Source: Streptomyces sp. 71268
GTDB lineage: Bacteria > Actinomycetota > Actinomycetes > Streptomycetales > Streptomycetaceae
Direction: 5' to 3'
DNA length: 64,000 nt
Assembly: GCF_029392895.1 (NCBI RefSeq)
Contig: NZ_CP114200.1
Location: 1,269,501-1,333,500, forward strand
The position numbers and the translations under genes are program-made. How positions within the stretch are numbered: the stretch's first letter is position 1; the number at the start of each line of letters is the position of its first letter. Positions 42,007-50,622 of this stretch are shown one piece after another. The notes below the pieces were generated by a model that had not been told where the DNA came from, did no database searches, and saw only the letters and a program-made list of their open reading frames with translations.

Positions 42007-42317
42007 TGGGTCGGCCGGCGCGCGATCCGGGGCTTCAGCCGGAGCGGACCCGGATGGCGTGGCGGCGGACGACGCTCGCGGGCGCCGTGGTGGGCGTGTT
42101 GGCCGGCCGGCAGGCGGTGATCGGGGGGCCACGGCCGCTGGCGGTGCTGGCGGTGGCGCTGGCCGGACTGGTGTGGCTGGCCCTGCTGGCCGTGGGACAA
42201 CGCCGCATCCGGGCCCTGGCCGCGCCACGGCCGCCCGCCCTGTCCCCGCGGGCGGCCGTGGCAGCGGCCGGGTGCGCCGCGCTGCTGAGCGTGCTGGGCG
42301 TGGGCATGCTGCGGTAG
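42006..42317 (+). CDS. Second DUF202 small membrane protein
   Basis: A 103-aa protein starting at GTG 42006 (TAGTG overlap with the previous stop). It carries the DUF202 block DPGLQPERTRMAWRRTTLAG at residues 7-26, then three helices with a short basic loop (QRRIRALAAPRPPALSPR). Tandem DUF202 genes of these two sizes are usual in actinomycetes. Function unknown. The ATG inside the family motif at 42054 was rejected as start. Confidence 0.85.
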   Translation: MGRPARDPGLQPERTRMAWRRTTLAGAVVGVLAGRQAVIGGPRPLAVLAVALAGLVWLALLAVGQRRIRALAAPRPPALSPRAAVAAAGCAALLSVLGVGMLR

Positions 42318-42436
42318 CCACGGCGCGCGCCGGCGCACTCGGGGGGCGCGTGCCGGGGGCGAGGGGGTGCCCTTTCGGACGGGGTACTCGGCTGCCACGC
42401 TAAGCGCGCCAACTCGCCGGATTCCGGGAGGACCCG

Positions 42437-43378
42437 ATGTCCCACAGCAGCGCCGCCACCACCTGGGCGGCGGCCACCGAGCCGTACTCCGTCCAACTGG
42501 CCGCGGGCGTCCACGCGTACGTCCAACCGGACGGCGGCTGGTGCCTGAACAACGCGGGGTACGTCAGCGACGGACGCAGCACGGTGCTGGTGGACACGGC
42601 GGCGACGGAGCGGCGGGCGCGGGTGCTGCGCGAGACGGTGCTCGCCAGCGGGGCGCCGCTGCCGCAGGTGCTGGTGAACACCCACCACCACGGCGACCAC
42701 ACCTACGGCAACTGGGTGTTCCTGCCCGAGGCCACCACCGTGGGACACGCCGCGTGCCGTACCGAGACGCTGGCAAGCGGGCGCCAGTTGCACGCGATCT
42801 GGCCCGAGGTGGACTTCGGCGCCGTCGAGATCGCCCCGCCGACCCTCACCTACACCGACTCGCTGACCCTGTACGTCGGCGAGATCGAGGTGCGGTTGCA
42901 CCACCCGGGCGTCGCGCACACCAGGGGCGACACCATCGTGTGGCTGCCGGAGCAGCGCGTCGTCTACACCGGCGACCTGGTCTTCCACGGCGGCACCCCG
43001 TTCGTGCTGATGGGCTCGCTGGCCGGCTCCCTGGCGGCCGTGGCGCAGTTGCGGGCGCTGGGCGCGGAGACGGTCGTGCCGGGGCACGGGACGGTCACCG
43101 GGCCCGAGGTGTACGACACGGTGGAGCGCTACCTGCGGTACGTGGGCGAGCTGGCCGAGCACGGGCACAAGGAGGGCCGTACGCCGCTGGAGGTGGCGCG
43201 CGCGGCCGACCTCGGCGAGTTCGGCACGCTGCGCGAGAGCGAGCGGCTGGTGGCCAACCTGCACCGGGCCTACGCGGAGCTGGACGGGCTGCCGCCGGGC
43301 GCCCCGCTGGACGTGGCGACGATCTTCGCCGAGATGGCGGTGCTCAACGGCGGTCGCCCGGTGGCCTGCCACGCCTGA
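42437..43378 (+). CDS. Metallo-beta-lactamase-fold hydrolase
   Basis: This 313-aa cytosolic protein has the zinc motif THHHGDHTYG (about residue 81), an Asp in VYTGDLVFHGG (about 180) and PGHGTVTG (about 216), a complete MBL metal site. It is longer at the C-terminus than glyoxalase II and lacks a lactonase signature I can name. ATG 42437 has a GGAGG site. It precedes the acyl-CoA module by 125 bp with an operator between, so it may be a separate transcript. A thioesterase or lactonase role in the same pathway is conceivable. Confidence 0.88.
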   Translation: MSHSSAATTWAAATEPYSVQLAAGVHAYVQPDGGWCLNNAGYVSDGRSTVLVDTAATERRARVLRETVLASGAPLPQVLVNTHHHGDHTYGNWVFLPEATTVGHAACRTETLASGRQLHAIWPEVDFGAVEIAPPTLTYTDSLTLYVGEIEVRLHHPGVAHTRGDTIVWLPEQRVVYTGDLVFHGGTPFVLMGSLAGSLAAVAQLRALGAETVVPGHGTVTGPEVYDTVERYLRYVGELAEHGHKEGRTPLEVARAADLGEFGTLRESERLVANLHRAYAELDGLPPGAPLDVATIFAEMAVLNGGRPVACHA

Positions 43379-43409
43379 GCCGGGCCGATCGAGGGAATCG
43401 CTGGACTCC

Positions 43410-43427
43410 ATACCGACTGGTCGGCAT
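43410..43427. promoter_or_regulatory. TetR-type operator upstream of the kinase/dehydrogenase pair
   Basis: ATACCGACTGGTCGGCAT is an 18-bp palindrome broken only at the third and central base pairs, 77 bp before the kinase start. Fourteen bases (CCATACCGAC-Y-GGT) recur in opposite orientation at 49232-49245 before the SDR gene, consistent with control of both arms by the TetR at 45904. Confidence 0.65.
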
Positions 43428-43503
43428 CATGAGCGGGGTCCGCTGGTCCCCGCGTCCACGGACCGCCGCGGACCCCGCCCCCGACCCACCGGAGGAAGAC
43501 CCG

Positions 43504-44571
43504 ATGAGCGCAGGCAGCCCACCCCCGGGGCCATCGCCCGCCGACGACCCCGGGGCCGCCGCTCCCCCGGGGCTCGACCTGGCGCGGGTGCGGGCCTTCG
43601 TGGAGCGCGCGCGGCCCGGCCTGGTGGACGGGCCGCTGCGGGCCCAGCTCATCGAGGGCGGCCGGTCCAACCTCACCTACGCCGTCACCGACGGGGCCGC
43701 CCGGTGGGTCCTGCGCCGCCCGCCGCTGGGCCACGTGCTGGCCACCGCGCACGACATGGGGCGCGAGTACCGGGTCATCAGCGCCCTGCACCCGACGCGC
43801 GTGCCGGTGCCCGAGCCGCTGGCGCTGTGCGAGGACGAGTCGGTGACCGGCTCGCCGTTCTACGTCATGGAGCACGTCGACGGCGTCCCGTACCGCAGCG
43901 CCGAACAGCTCGCCGGGCTGGGCCCGCGGGCCACCCGGGAGCTGCTGTTCGACCTGGTGGACACGTTGGTGGAGCTGCACGCGGTGGACCCGGCCGAGGT
44001 GGGGTTGGCCGACTTCGGCCGGCCCGACGGCTACCTGGAGCGCCAGCTCCGGCGCTGGAGCAAGCAGTTGGCGCACTCCACCAGCCGGGAGCTGGCCGGC
44101 GTCGAGGAGTTGCTGGACGGGCTGACCAGGGCGCTGCCCACCTCGCCGGCGCCGACCGTCCTGCACGGCGACTACCGCCTGGACAACGTGCTGGTCGGCG
44201 CGGATCGCGCCATCGCCGCCGTCCTGGACTGGGAGATGTCCACGCTCGGCGACCCGCTGAGCGACCTGGGCCTGCTCGCGATGTACACGGAGCTGCCCGA
44301 GGTGCCCAACTCCCCGCTCAGCAGCGTGCGCGGCGCCCCGGGGCACCCGTCGGGCGCCGAGCTGGTCGAGCGGTACGCGGCGCGCTCGGGCCGCGACGTG
44401 GGCCGCGTCGCGTGGTACGTCGCGTTCGCGTTCTTCAAGCTCGCCGTGATCGCGGAGGGCATCCACTACCGCTACACGCTCGGGCAGACCGTGGGTGCCG
44501 GGTTCGACCGGGTCGGCGCGCTGGTCCCGCTGCTCGTCGACCGCGGCCTGACCACCCTTGAGGAGGGCTGA
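43504..44571 (+). CDS. APH-family phosphotransferase of the acyl-CoA-dehydrogenase-associated type
   Basis: This 355-aa kinase-fold protein has LIEGGRSNLTYAVTDG (P-loop-like, about 44), WVLRRPPLG (ATP Lys replaced by Arg), VLHGDYRLDNVLV (catalytic Asp in HGD, about 221) and VLDWEMSTLGDPLSDLG (metal Asp, about 240). This branch resembles the kinase domain of human ACAD10/ACAD11 and LvaA, which phosphorylate 4-hydroxyacyl-CoA. It directly precedes an acyl-CoA dehydrogenase gene (7 bp gap), the two-gene equivalent of the ACAD10/11 fusion. ATG 43504 has a GGAGGAAG site. Confidence 0.88.
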   Translation: MSAGSPPPGPSPADDPGAAAPPGLDLARVRAFVERARPGLVDGPLRAQLIEGGRSNLTYAVTDGAARWVLRRPPLGHVLATAHDMGREYRVISALHPTRVPVPEPLALCEDESVTGSPFYVMEHVDGVPYRSAEQLAGLGPRATRELLFDLVDTLVELHAVDPAEVGLADFGRPDGYLERQLRRWSKQLAHSTSRELAGVEELLDGLTRALPTSPAPTVLHGDYRLDNVLVGADRAIAAVLDWEMSTLGDPLSDLGLLAMYTELPEVPNSPLSSVRGAPGHPSGAELVERYAARSGRDVGRVAWYVAFAFFKLAVIAEGIHYRYTLGQTVGAGFDRVGALVPLLVDRGLTTLEEG

Positions 44572-44578
44572 GAGCGCC

Positions 44579-45814
44579 ATGGACTTCGCCTACGACGCGC
44601 GCACCGAGGAGTTGCGCGGCGCGCTGCTGGCCTTCATGGACGAGCACGTCTACCCGGCCGAGGTCATCGCGCGCGAGCAGCGCGCCGCGCAGGACGACCC
44701 GTGGGCGCCGCCGCCGGTGGTGGCCGAGCTGCGGCGGGAGGCGCGCGAGCGCGGGCTGTGGAACCTGTTCCTGCCCGGCAGGGAGCACGGGGCGGGGCTG
44801 ACCAACGCGCAGTACGCGCCGCTCGCGGAGATCACCGGCCGCAGCCCGCAACTGGCCCCCACCGCGCTGAACTGCGCCGCGCCCGACACCGGGAACATGG
44901 AGCTGCTCGCCGAGTTCGGCAGCCCCGAGCAGCGGGCGCGCTGGCTTGAGCCGCTGCTCGCGGGCGAGATCCGGTCCGCGTTCGCGATGACCGAACCGGA
45001 CGTGGCCTCCTCGGACGCCACCAACATCGAGACTCGGATCGAGCGCGACGGCGACGCGTACGTCATCACCGGCCGCAAGTGGTACATCTCCGGCGCGCTG
45101 CACCCGGACTGCCAGGTGTTCATCGTGATGGGCAAGACCGACCCGGACGGGGCCGACCCCCGGCGCCAGCAGTCGATGGTGCTGGTGCCGCGCGACACCC
45201 CGGGCGTCGAGATCCGCCGGGCCATGCGGGTCTACGGGTACGCCGACCACTACCACGGCGGCCACGCCGAGGTCGTCTTCGACCGGGTGCGGGTGCCGGC
45301 GGACCACCTGATCGGCGAGGAGGGTGGCGGCTTCGCCATCGCCCAGGCCCGGCTGGGCCCCGGGCGCGTCCACCACTGCATGCGGCTGATCGGCATGGCC
45401 GAGCGCGCCATCGAGCTGATGTGCCGCCGCGCCCTGTCCCGTACGGCCTTCGGCAAGCCGCTGGCCGCGCAGGGTCAGGTGCAGGCGTGGATCGCGGACG
45501 CGCGGGTGAGCGTGGAGCAGTTGCGGCTGCTGGTGCTCAAGACCGCCTGGCTGATGGACACGGTCGGCAACCGGGGCGCGCACACCGAGATCCAGGCCAT
45601 CAAGATCGCCACGCCGCGCGCGGTGGCCGACATCATCGACCAGGCGGTGCAGTTGCACGGTGGCGGCGGCGTGGGCCAGGACTTCCCGCTGGCCGAGCTG
45701 TGGGCCGCGGCGCGCACCCTGCGGCTGGCCGACGGCCCCGACGAGGTGCACCAGCGCTCGCTGGCCCGCCGCGAGTTGAAGCGGTACGCCACCGAGAGCC
45801 CTGCCGGGGGCTGA
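44579..45814 (+). CDS. Acyl-CoA dehydrogenase (ACAD10/11-like)
   Basis: This 411-aa FAD enzyme shows the family blocks FAMTEPDVASSDATNIET (about 138-155), YVITGRKWYISGALHPDC, RLGPGRVHHCMRLIGMAERA (about 258) and LHGGGGVGQDFPLA (about 360). The DVASSDATN segment is that of the ACAD10/11 group rather than of short-chain enzymes. Next to the APH-like kinase it probably handles 4-hydroxyacyl-CoA by phosphorylation and elimination. ATG 44579 is preferred to 44558; AGGAGG lies 13 nt upstream inside the previous gene end. Confidence 0.92.
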   Translation: MDFAYDARTEELRGALLAFMDEHVYPAEVIAREQRAAQDDPWAPPPVVAELRREARERGLWNLFLPGREHGAGLTNAQYAPLAEITGRSPQLAPTALNCAAPDTGNMELLAEFGSPEQRARWLEPLLAGEIRSAFAMTEPDVASSDATNIETRIERDGDAYVITGRKWYISGALHPDCQVFIVMGKTDPDGADPRRQQSMVLVPRDTPGVEIRRAMRVYGYADHYHGGHAEVVFDRVRVPADHLIGEEGGGFAIAQARLGPGRVHHCMRLIGMAERAIELMCRRALSRTAFGKPLAAQGQVQAWIADARVSVEQLRLLVLKTAWLMDTVGNRGAHTEIQAIKIATPRAVADIIDQAVQLHGGGGVGQDFPLAELWAAARTLRLADGPDEVHQRSLARRELKRYATESPAGG

Positions 45815-45903
45815 GCCGCCCCTCCCCCGGCGGCCCGCGCGCCCGGGCCGCCGGGTCCTGGCCGCACCGCCGCAGGACGTTCGCCGCTGGACGTTCGGGC
45901 CGG

Positions 45904-46503
45904 TTACGGACGCAGGGCGCGCAGCAGCAGGTCGGCCAGGTGGTCGGCGACCTGCTGCGGGGTGAGCGGGCCGTCGGGCCGGTACCAGGTGCCCAGGTGG
46001 TGCACGGAGCCGAAGTGGTAGTCCACCACCAGGTCGGCGGGGGTGGCGTCGCTGAAGACGCCGGCGCGCTGGCCCTCCTCGATCAGCGCCCGGAACCGCT
46101 CGTGGTAGCGGCGCCGCTCGGCCCGCACCTGCTTGTGCTTCTCGGGGCTGAGCTGGTGCATGGAACGGAAGAAGATCTTCGTGTCGTCGAGGTTCTCGAT
46201 GGTGGTGACCACGACGTCGGCGGCGGCGTCCCGCAGGCGCCGCTGCACGGGCGCGTCCGCGTCCGCGAGCGCGTCGAGCCGCTCCTGTTGCAGCCGCAGC
46301 ACCCGCCCGTACACCTCGTGCAGCAGGTCATCCTTGGAACCGAAGTAGTGGTAGAGCGCGCCCTTGGTGACGCCGGCGGCCTCCACGATCTCCTGCACCG
46401 AGGTGCGGTCGTAACCCTGCTCGGCGAAGAGCCTGGTGGCGGCCTCCAGCAGTCGCCGCGGCACCGGCACCGCTCTCGCCTCGTCGCCCGTCGCCCTGGC
46501 CAT
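45904..46503 (-). CDS. TetR family regulator of the acyl-CoA module
   Basis: This 199-aa repressor has a helix-turn-helix at residues 15-60 (LLEAATRLFAEQGYDRTSVQ, VTKGALYHYFGSKDDLLHE) and a C-terminal ligand domain. It lies between the plus-strand kinase/dehydrogenase pair and the minus-strand ligase/SDR pair, downstream of the latter. The shared operator motifs at 43410 and 49232 are its likely targets; the ligand is probably an acyl-CoA. The start at 46503 is preceded by in-frame ATG 46512. Confidence 0.9.
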   Translation of the reverse strand: MARATGDEARAVPVPRRLLEAATRLFAEQGYDRTSVQEIVEAAGVTKGALYHYFGSKDDLLHEVYGRVLRLQQERLDALADADAPVQRRLRDAAADVVVTTIENLDDTKIFFRSMHQLSPEKHKQVRAERRRYHERFRALIEEGQRAGVFSDATPADLVVDYHFGSVHHLGTWYRPDGPLTPQQVADHLADLLLRALRP

Positions 46504-46580
46504 CGCCGCCACCTGCCCCTCGTTCCGTACCACCGCGGCCCGGCCGCATGTCGTGCGCTGCCCGAGCCGCGCCCGGCGGC

Positions 46581-48239
46581 TCACCCCGCGGCGCGCAGCT
46601 CCCGCCGGAGGATCTTCCCACTCGTCGTCTTCGGCAGCTCCGGCAGTATCTCCACTACGCGGGGGTATTTGTACGCGGCCAGCCGGTCCGCGCAGTAGGC
46701 CACGAGGTCGCCGGGCGCCGTGTCGTGCCCGGCGCGCAGGCTCACGTACGCCTTGACCGACTCGCCGCGGTAGGCGTCGGGCACGCCGACCACGGCCGCC
46801 TCCCGCACGGCGGGGTGGGTGTACAGGACGTCCTCCACCTCGCGCGGCCAGACCTTGAAGCCGGAGGCGTTGATCATGTCCTTCTTGCGGTCCACGACGT
46901 ACAGCCAACCCTGCCGGTCCATGAACCCGACGTCGCCGGTGCGCAGTTCGCCGCCGGGCAGCGCGGCCTCGCTCTCGCGCGGGCGGCGCCAGTAGCCGGG
47001 CACGACCATCGGGCCGCGCACGGCGATCTCCCCCAGCTCGCCGAACGGCACCTCGGCGCCGGCCTCGTCCAGGACGCGCACCACCGTGTCGGGCCCGGGG
47101 ACGCCGACGGCCAGGGTGCCCGAGACCGGGTCGACGGGGGCCCGCCGGCCGGGCGGGACGCTGGCGCAGGGGGCGCTGCACTCGGTGAGGCCGTAGCCGT
47201 TGTGCAGGTAGGGGCCGAGGCGTTCCTGGAAGGTGGCCACCAGGGCGGGCGGCAGTGGCGCGCCGCCCGAGGAGATCACCGCGAAGGAGGCGAAGTGCTC
47301 GCGGGTGGCCTCCGGGTGGGCCAGCAGGGCCATGAAGGCGGTGGCGGGCCCGACGGTGTAGGCGGGGCGGTGCTCGGCGAACGCGTCCAGCACCACGCCC
47401 GGGTGGAACCGGTAGGCGAGCGCGAGCGTGCCGCCTGCGGCGAGGCAGGCGGACAGCTCGCAGACCAGGCCGGTGATGTGGAACAGCGGGGCCAGCGCGA
47501 AGTAGGTGGAGCCGGCCGGCAGCTCGTGTCCGACGCGCTGCCGCTCCGCGTTGTAGACCAGGTTGCCGTGGGTGTTCGTGGCGCCCTTGGGGGCACCGCT
47601 GGTGCCGGAGGTGTAGCAGATCAGCGCCGGGTCGCCGGGGACGGGCTCGGGCGCGGTGGGCGGGGCGGACGCGGCCGGCGGGCCGCTGGCCGCGGCCAGC
47701 AGGTCGGTGGCGTCCACGGGCGGGGCCGGCCGGTCGGCGGGCAGTACCCGCGCGTCGTCGCGGCGTTGGAACTGCGACTCGCGGGCCGTCAGCACGACGC
47801 GTACGGACGAGCCGGCGACCGTCTCGCGCAGGTGGCCCTCCCACGCCAGGTCCGCGCAGACCAGCGCGCTCACCTCGGCGTCGGCCAGGATGTGCGCGCA
47901 CTCGGCCGCCTTGTACATCGGGTTGACGGGCACGGCGATGCCGCCGGCCTTCCAGGTGGCGAGCAGGGCCAGCACGAAGTGCGGCGAGTTCTGCAACACG
48001 ATGGCCAGCCGCTGGCCGGGCCGGAAACCTCGGGCGGCCAGGTGCGCGGCGAGCGCGTCCGAGAGCCGGTCCACCTCCCGGTAGCTCAGCCGCCCGTCGA
48101 AGTAGGCCAGCGCGGTGCGGTCGGGTGTGGCGCGGGCGGAGTCCCGGAAGGCGTGCAGCACGCTGGGGCGCGGGCTGGCCGGGCGGCGCTGGGCCGCGTT
48201 GAGCTGGGACAGCCAGGGCTGGTCCTGGTAGGTGGTCAT
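46581..48239 (-). CDS. Acyl-CoA ligase (long-chain-fatty-acid-CoA ligase-like)
   Basis: This 552-aa ANL-superfamily enzyme activates a carboxylic acid with ATP and CoA. Motifs: ICYTSGTSGAPKGATNTHGN (A3, about 210), NGYGLTECSAP (A5, about 343), TGDVGFMDRQGWLYVVDRKK (A7-A8, about 440) and LPKTTSGKILRRELR with the catalytic Lys (about 540). No signal peptide. It should feed the acyl-CoA dehydrogenase on the other arm of the module. ATG 48239 starts at a typical N-terminus. An Ala/Pro-rich insert lies near 190. Confidence 0.93.
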   Translation of the reverse strand: MTTYQDQPWLSQLNAAQRRPASPRPSVLHAFRDSARATPDRTALAYFDGRLSYREVDRLSDALAAHLAARGFRPGQRLAIVLQNSPHFVLALLATWKAGGIAVPVNPMYKAAECAHILADAEVSALVCADLAWEGHLRETVAGSSVRVVLTARESQFQRRDDARVLPADRPAPPVDATDLLAAASGPPAASAPPTAPEPVPGDPALICYTSGTSGAPKGATNTHGNLVYNAERQRVGHELPAGSTYFALAPLFHITGLVCELSACLAAGGTLALAYRFHPGVVLDAFAEHRPAYTVGPATAFMALLAHPEATREHFASFAVISSGGAPLPPALVATFQERLGPYLHNGYGLTECSAPCASVPPGRRAPVDPVSGTLAVGVPGPDTVVRVLDEAGAEVPFGELGEIAVRGPMVVPGYWRRPRESEAALPGGELRTGDVGFMDRQGWLYVVDRKKDMINASGFKVWPREVEDVLYTHPAVREAAVVGVPDAYRGESVKAYVSLRAGHDTAPGDLVAYCADRLAAYKYPRVVEILPELPKTTSGKILRRELRAAG

Positions 48240-48345
48240 CGGCCACTCCTGGTCGGTCGGCCGCGCCTGGCGGGCGCGGGGATCGGTGGCGGACTCCCGG
48301 GCGTGCCGCTGGCGGCCGGTGCCCGGTGGCGGGGTCCGCCGCGGG

Positions 48346-49122
48346 TCACCGCCCGGCCGCGTCGGGAAGCTGTTCGACCTTGCGCTGGAGGTGGTTGATG
48401 TTCTCCAGCCAGCGGTCGGGTTCGGTGGCGCGGGCGGCGTAGTAGTCGGCCACCTCGGGGTGCGGCAGGATCAGGAAGCGTTCCTCGGCGATGCCCTGGA
48501 AGAGGGCGTCGGCGACCGCCTCGGGCTCGATGGCGGTGGGCGCGAGCACCAGTTCCCCGGTGGCTCCGGTGCCGGCCAGCATGTCCGTGCGGACGCCCTG
48601 CGGGCAGATCGCGTGCACCCGGACGCCCCGGTGCCGGTAGGTGGCGGAGAGCCATTCGGCGAAGGCGTACGCGGCGTGCTTGGAGACGCTGTACGGGGCG
48701 GAGCCGACCATGGTGAGCAGGCCGGCGGCGGAGACGGTGGACACGAACCGGCCGTGGCCGCGCTCCAGCCAGCCGGGGACCAGTTCGCGGGCCGCGCGGA
48801 CGTGGGCCATCACGTTGACGTCCCAGGCCGCCGCCCACAGCGCCTCGTCCGCCTCGGGGCCGCCGACCGGGGCGACGCCGGCGTTGGCGCAGAAGACGTC
48901 GACGGCGCCGCCGAGCGCGTCCCGCGCGGCGGGGAGCGCCACGGAAGCGTCGCCCGGCACGGCGGTGCCGTCGATCTCGGCGGCCACGGCCCGCGCCTTG
49001 TCGGCGTCGATGTCGTTGACCACGACCCGAGCGCCGCGGGCGGCGAAGCCCCTGGCGAGCGCGGCCCCGATGCCGCCGCCCGCCCCGGTCACGACCACTC
49101 CCGCGCCCCGCATGGACTCCAC
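48346..49122 (-). CDS. SDR family oxidoreductase
   Basis: This 258-aa NAD(P)-binding enzyme has TGAGGGIGAALARGF (coenzyme motif, residues 12-26), NAG at 80-82, a catalytic Ser-Val near 131 and YSVSKHA (Tyr and Lys, about 145). The Asp after beta-2 (VVVNDIDADK) suggests NAD rather than NADP. It probably oxidises a hydroxyacyl or alcohol intermediate in the same pathway as the ligase downstream. ATG 49122; GTG or ATG a few codons inside is possible. Confidence 0.92.
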   Translation of the reverse strand: MESMRGAGVVVTGAGGGIGAALARGFAARGARVVVNDIDADKARAVAAEIDGTAVPGDASVALPAARDALGGAVDVFCANAGVAPVGGPEADEALWAAAWDVNVMAHVRAARELVPGWLERGHGRFVSTVSAAGLLTMVGSAPYSVSKHAAYAFAEWLSATYRHRGVRVHAICPQGVRTDMLAGTGATGELVLAPTAIEPEAVADALFQGIAEERFLILPHPEVADYYAARATEPDRWLENINHLQRKVEQLPDAAGR

Positions 49123-49231
49123 GATGTGCCTCTCCCCTGCTCCCGGCCGCCGGCGACGTGCGCGCGAGCCCCGCCGACGGGCCGCTCACCGAGTCGGCCG
49201 GCCGCCGCGTACGCCGCGCGCTCAGCGCAGA

Positions 49232-49245
49232 CTAACCGGTCGGTA
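49232..49245. promoter_or_regulatory. Second copy of the TetR-type operator motif
   Basis: On the minus strand this reads ATACCGACCGGTTA, preceded by CC. It matches the 43410 site in 13 of 14 bases over CCATACCGAC-Y-GGT and includes an ACCG-nn-CGGT dyad. It lies 110 bp upstream of the SDR start. Confidence 0.55.
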
Positions 49246-49329
49246 TGGCGTACGAAAGGGCGCGGCGGACGCTGGTCGACGGGGTGTCTGGCCGGCTCTG
49301 GGCCTACCGGGAGGCGCGCTCGCGGCGGG

Positions 49330-49796
49330 TCAGCGCCCCGCGCTCACGCGCCGTTCGTGTTCGGCGGCGAGGCAGCGCCACAGCACGTTCAGCGGGTGGC
49401 CCGGGGCCAGCGCGGCCCGCTCCCCGCGCCGGGTGAACGCGCCGGAGAGCACCCGGAGTTCGGGCCCCGCGTCGTCGACCAGCGGCAGGGGGCGCAGGCC
49501 GGCCGCCTCCGGCAGGCGCCCGTCGGCCGCCGCCTCCGCGATGCCCCGCGTGACCAGCACACAGCCCTCGACCAGGCCGGAGCGCGGCAGTTCGAAGCCG
49601 TAGCCGATGGTGTCGATCTCGGCGGCGACGGTGAGCACCTGCCGGAAGCCCGCGCCGAACCAGCCGCGCAGGAAGCCGCCGATCAGCCCCGTGGTGGGCA
49701 CCACCAGCGGCAGGTCCGGCAGCTCGGCGACGCGGGCCCGGGGCCCGGGGAGCCGGCCTGCCGGGAGGTTGGTCAGCAGCGCGTCGTGCCCAACAG
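49330..49796 (-). pseudogene. Truncated LysR regulator (C-terminal effector domain only)
   Basis: About 155 residues resemble the second half of a LysR effector domain: ARVAELPDLPLVVPTTGLIG, then GFRQVLTVAAEIDTIGYGFE, GCVLVTRGIAEAAADGRLP and a C-terminal LRVLSGAFTRRGERAALAPG. No helix-turn-helix precedes it; upstream the frame runs into non-coding-looking sequence at about 49800. I infer a remnant left by deletion or rearrangement. A short functional protein is unlikely because the DNA-binding domain is gone. Confidence 0.65.
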
Positions 49797-50052
49797 CGCC
49801 GCCGGATACGGCGGTCGCTCCTCTCTCATCTCCACGGCCGCGGCATAACCGCGGCCGTGCGCCACTCGGCGACGAACTGATCGATGGAACACCTGGAATG
49901 TTCCGCAGATTTGTTCCGTGAATTGTGGCTAACCCCGCGAGGTTCGTGGAAGGCTTTTGCGCTGTCGCACTCCCCATCTCCCTGCTCTGCTTTCCTTTTC
50001 TCTGGAGCAGGGTCCCAACCGGTTATTCGATAACGCGAGGAGAGATACGTAA

Positions 50053-50622
50053 GTGAGTCATTCCCAGGTCGCCCCGACCCTCGGCGACCACCGACAGCCC
50101 CCCGCGGACACCCGGCGCCCGGCGCTGCTGCTCGCCCTGCTCCTGAGTTCCGCGCTGGCGGCCCTGAGCGGGTTGTTCGGCTCCATCCTGGTCTTCGCCG
50201 GCGGCAAGGACATGGCGGAGACCAACGTCAAGGACGTGATCGACGAGCAGCCGGACGTGCTCGGCCTCCCCTCCGGGTTCACCGCGGCCGACTTCAGGAG
50301 CCTGACCGGGCCCATGTGGGAGGAGCTGATCAGCGACCGGCAGGACACGCTGGTCGCCCGCGCCGGAATGGTCGCGTTCTTCGCCGGCTGCGCGCTGATA
50401 GCCACCCTGCTGGCCCGTAAGGCAGCCACCTGGTCCCGGGTTCTCATCACCGTCGCGGCAATTGCCTCGATCATTGTGCACCTGCTTATCCTCGGCGATT
50501 ACGAGCCCGATTCCGTCGCCATGCTGAGTCGCATCGCCGTTTTCGCGAGCGTCGCCGCGGTGGTGCTGTGCTGGCTGCCTCCGGTAAAGCGGTACGGCCG
50601 CGCGATGAAGGCCCGCGGCTGA
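50053..50622 (+). CDS. Four-helix membrane protein of unknown function
   Basis: This 189-aa protein has a cytosolic N-terminus, helix 1 (about 24-48), an extracellular loop of about 50 residues with an Asp/Glu-rich part (KDMAETNVKDVIDEQPD), and three more helices (about 98-120, 126-148, 157-175) ending in a basic tail. I do not recognise the family. GTG 50053 has AGGAGAG 9 nt upstream. It stands alone; A/T content rises in its last third. Confidence 0.75.
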   Translation: MSHSQVAPTLGDHRQPPADTRRPALLLALLLSSALAALSGLFGSILVFAGGKDMAETNVKDVIDEQPDVLGLPSGFTAADFRSLTGPMWEELISDRQDTLVARAGMVAFFAGCALIATLLARKAATWSRVLITVAAIASIIVHLLILGDYEPDSVAMLSRIAVFASVAAVVLCWLPPVKRYGRAMKARG

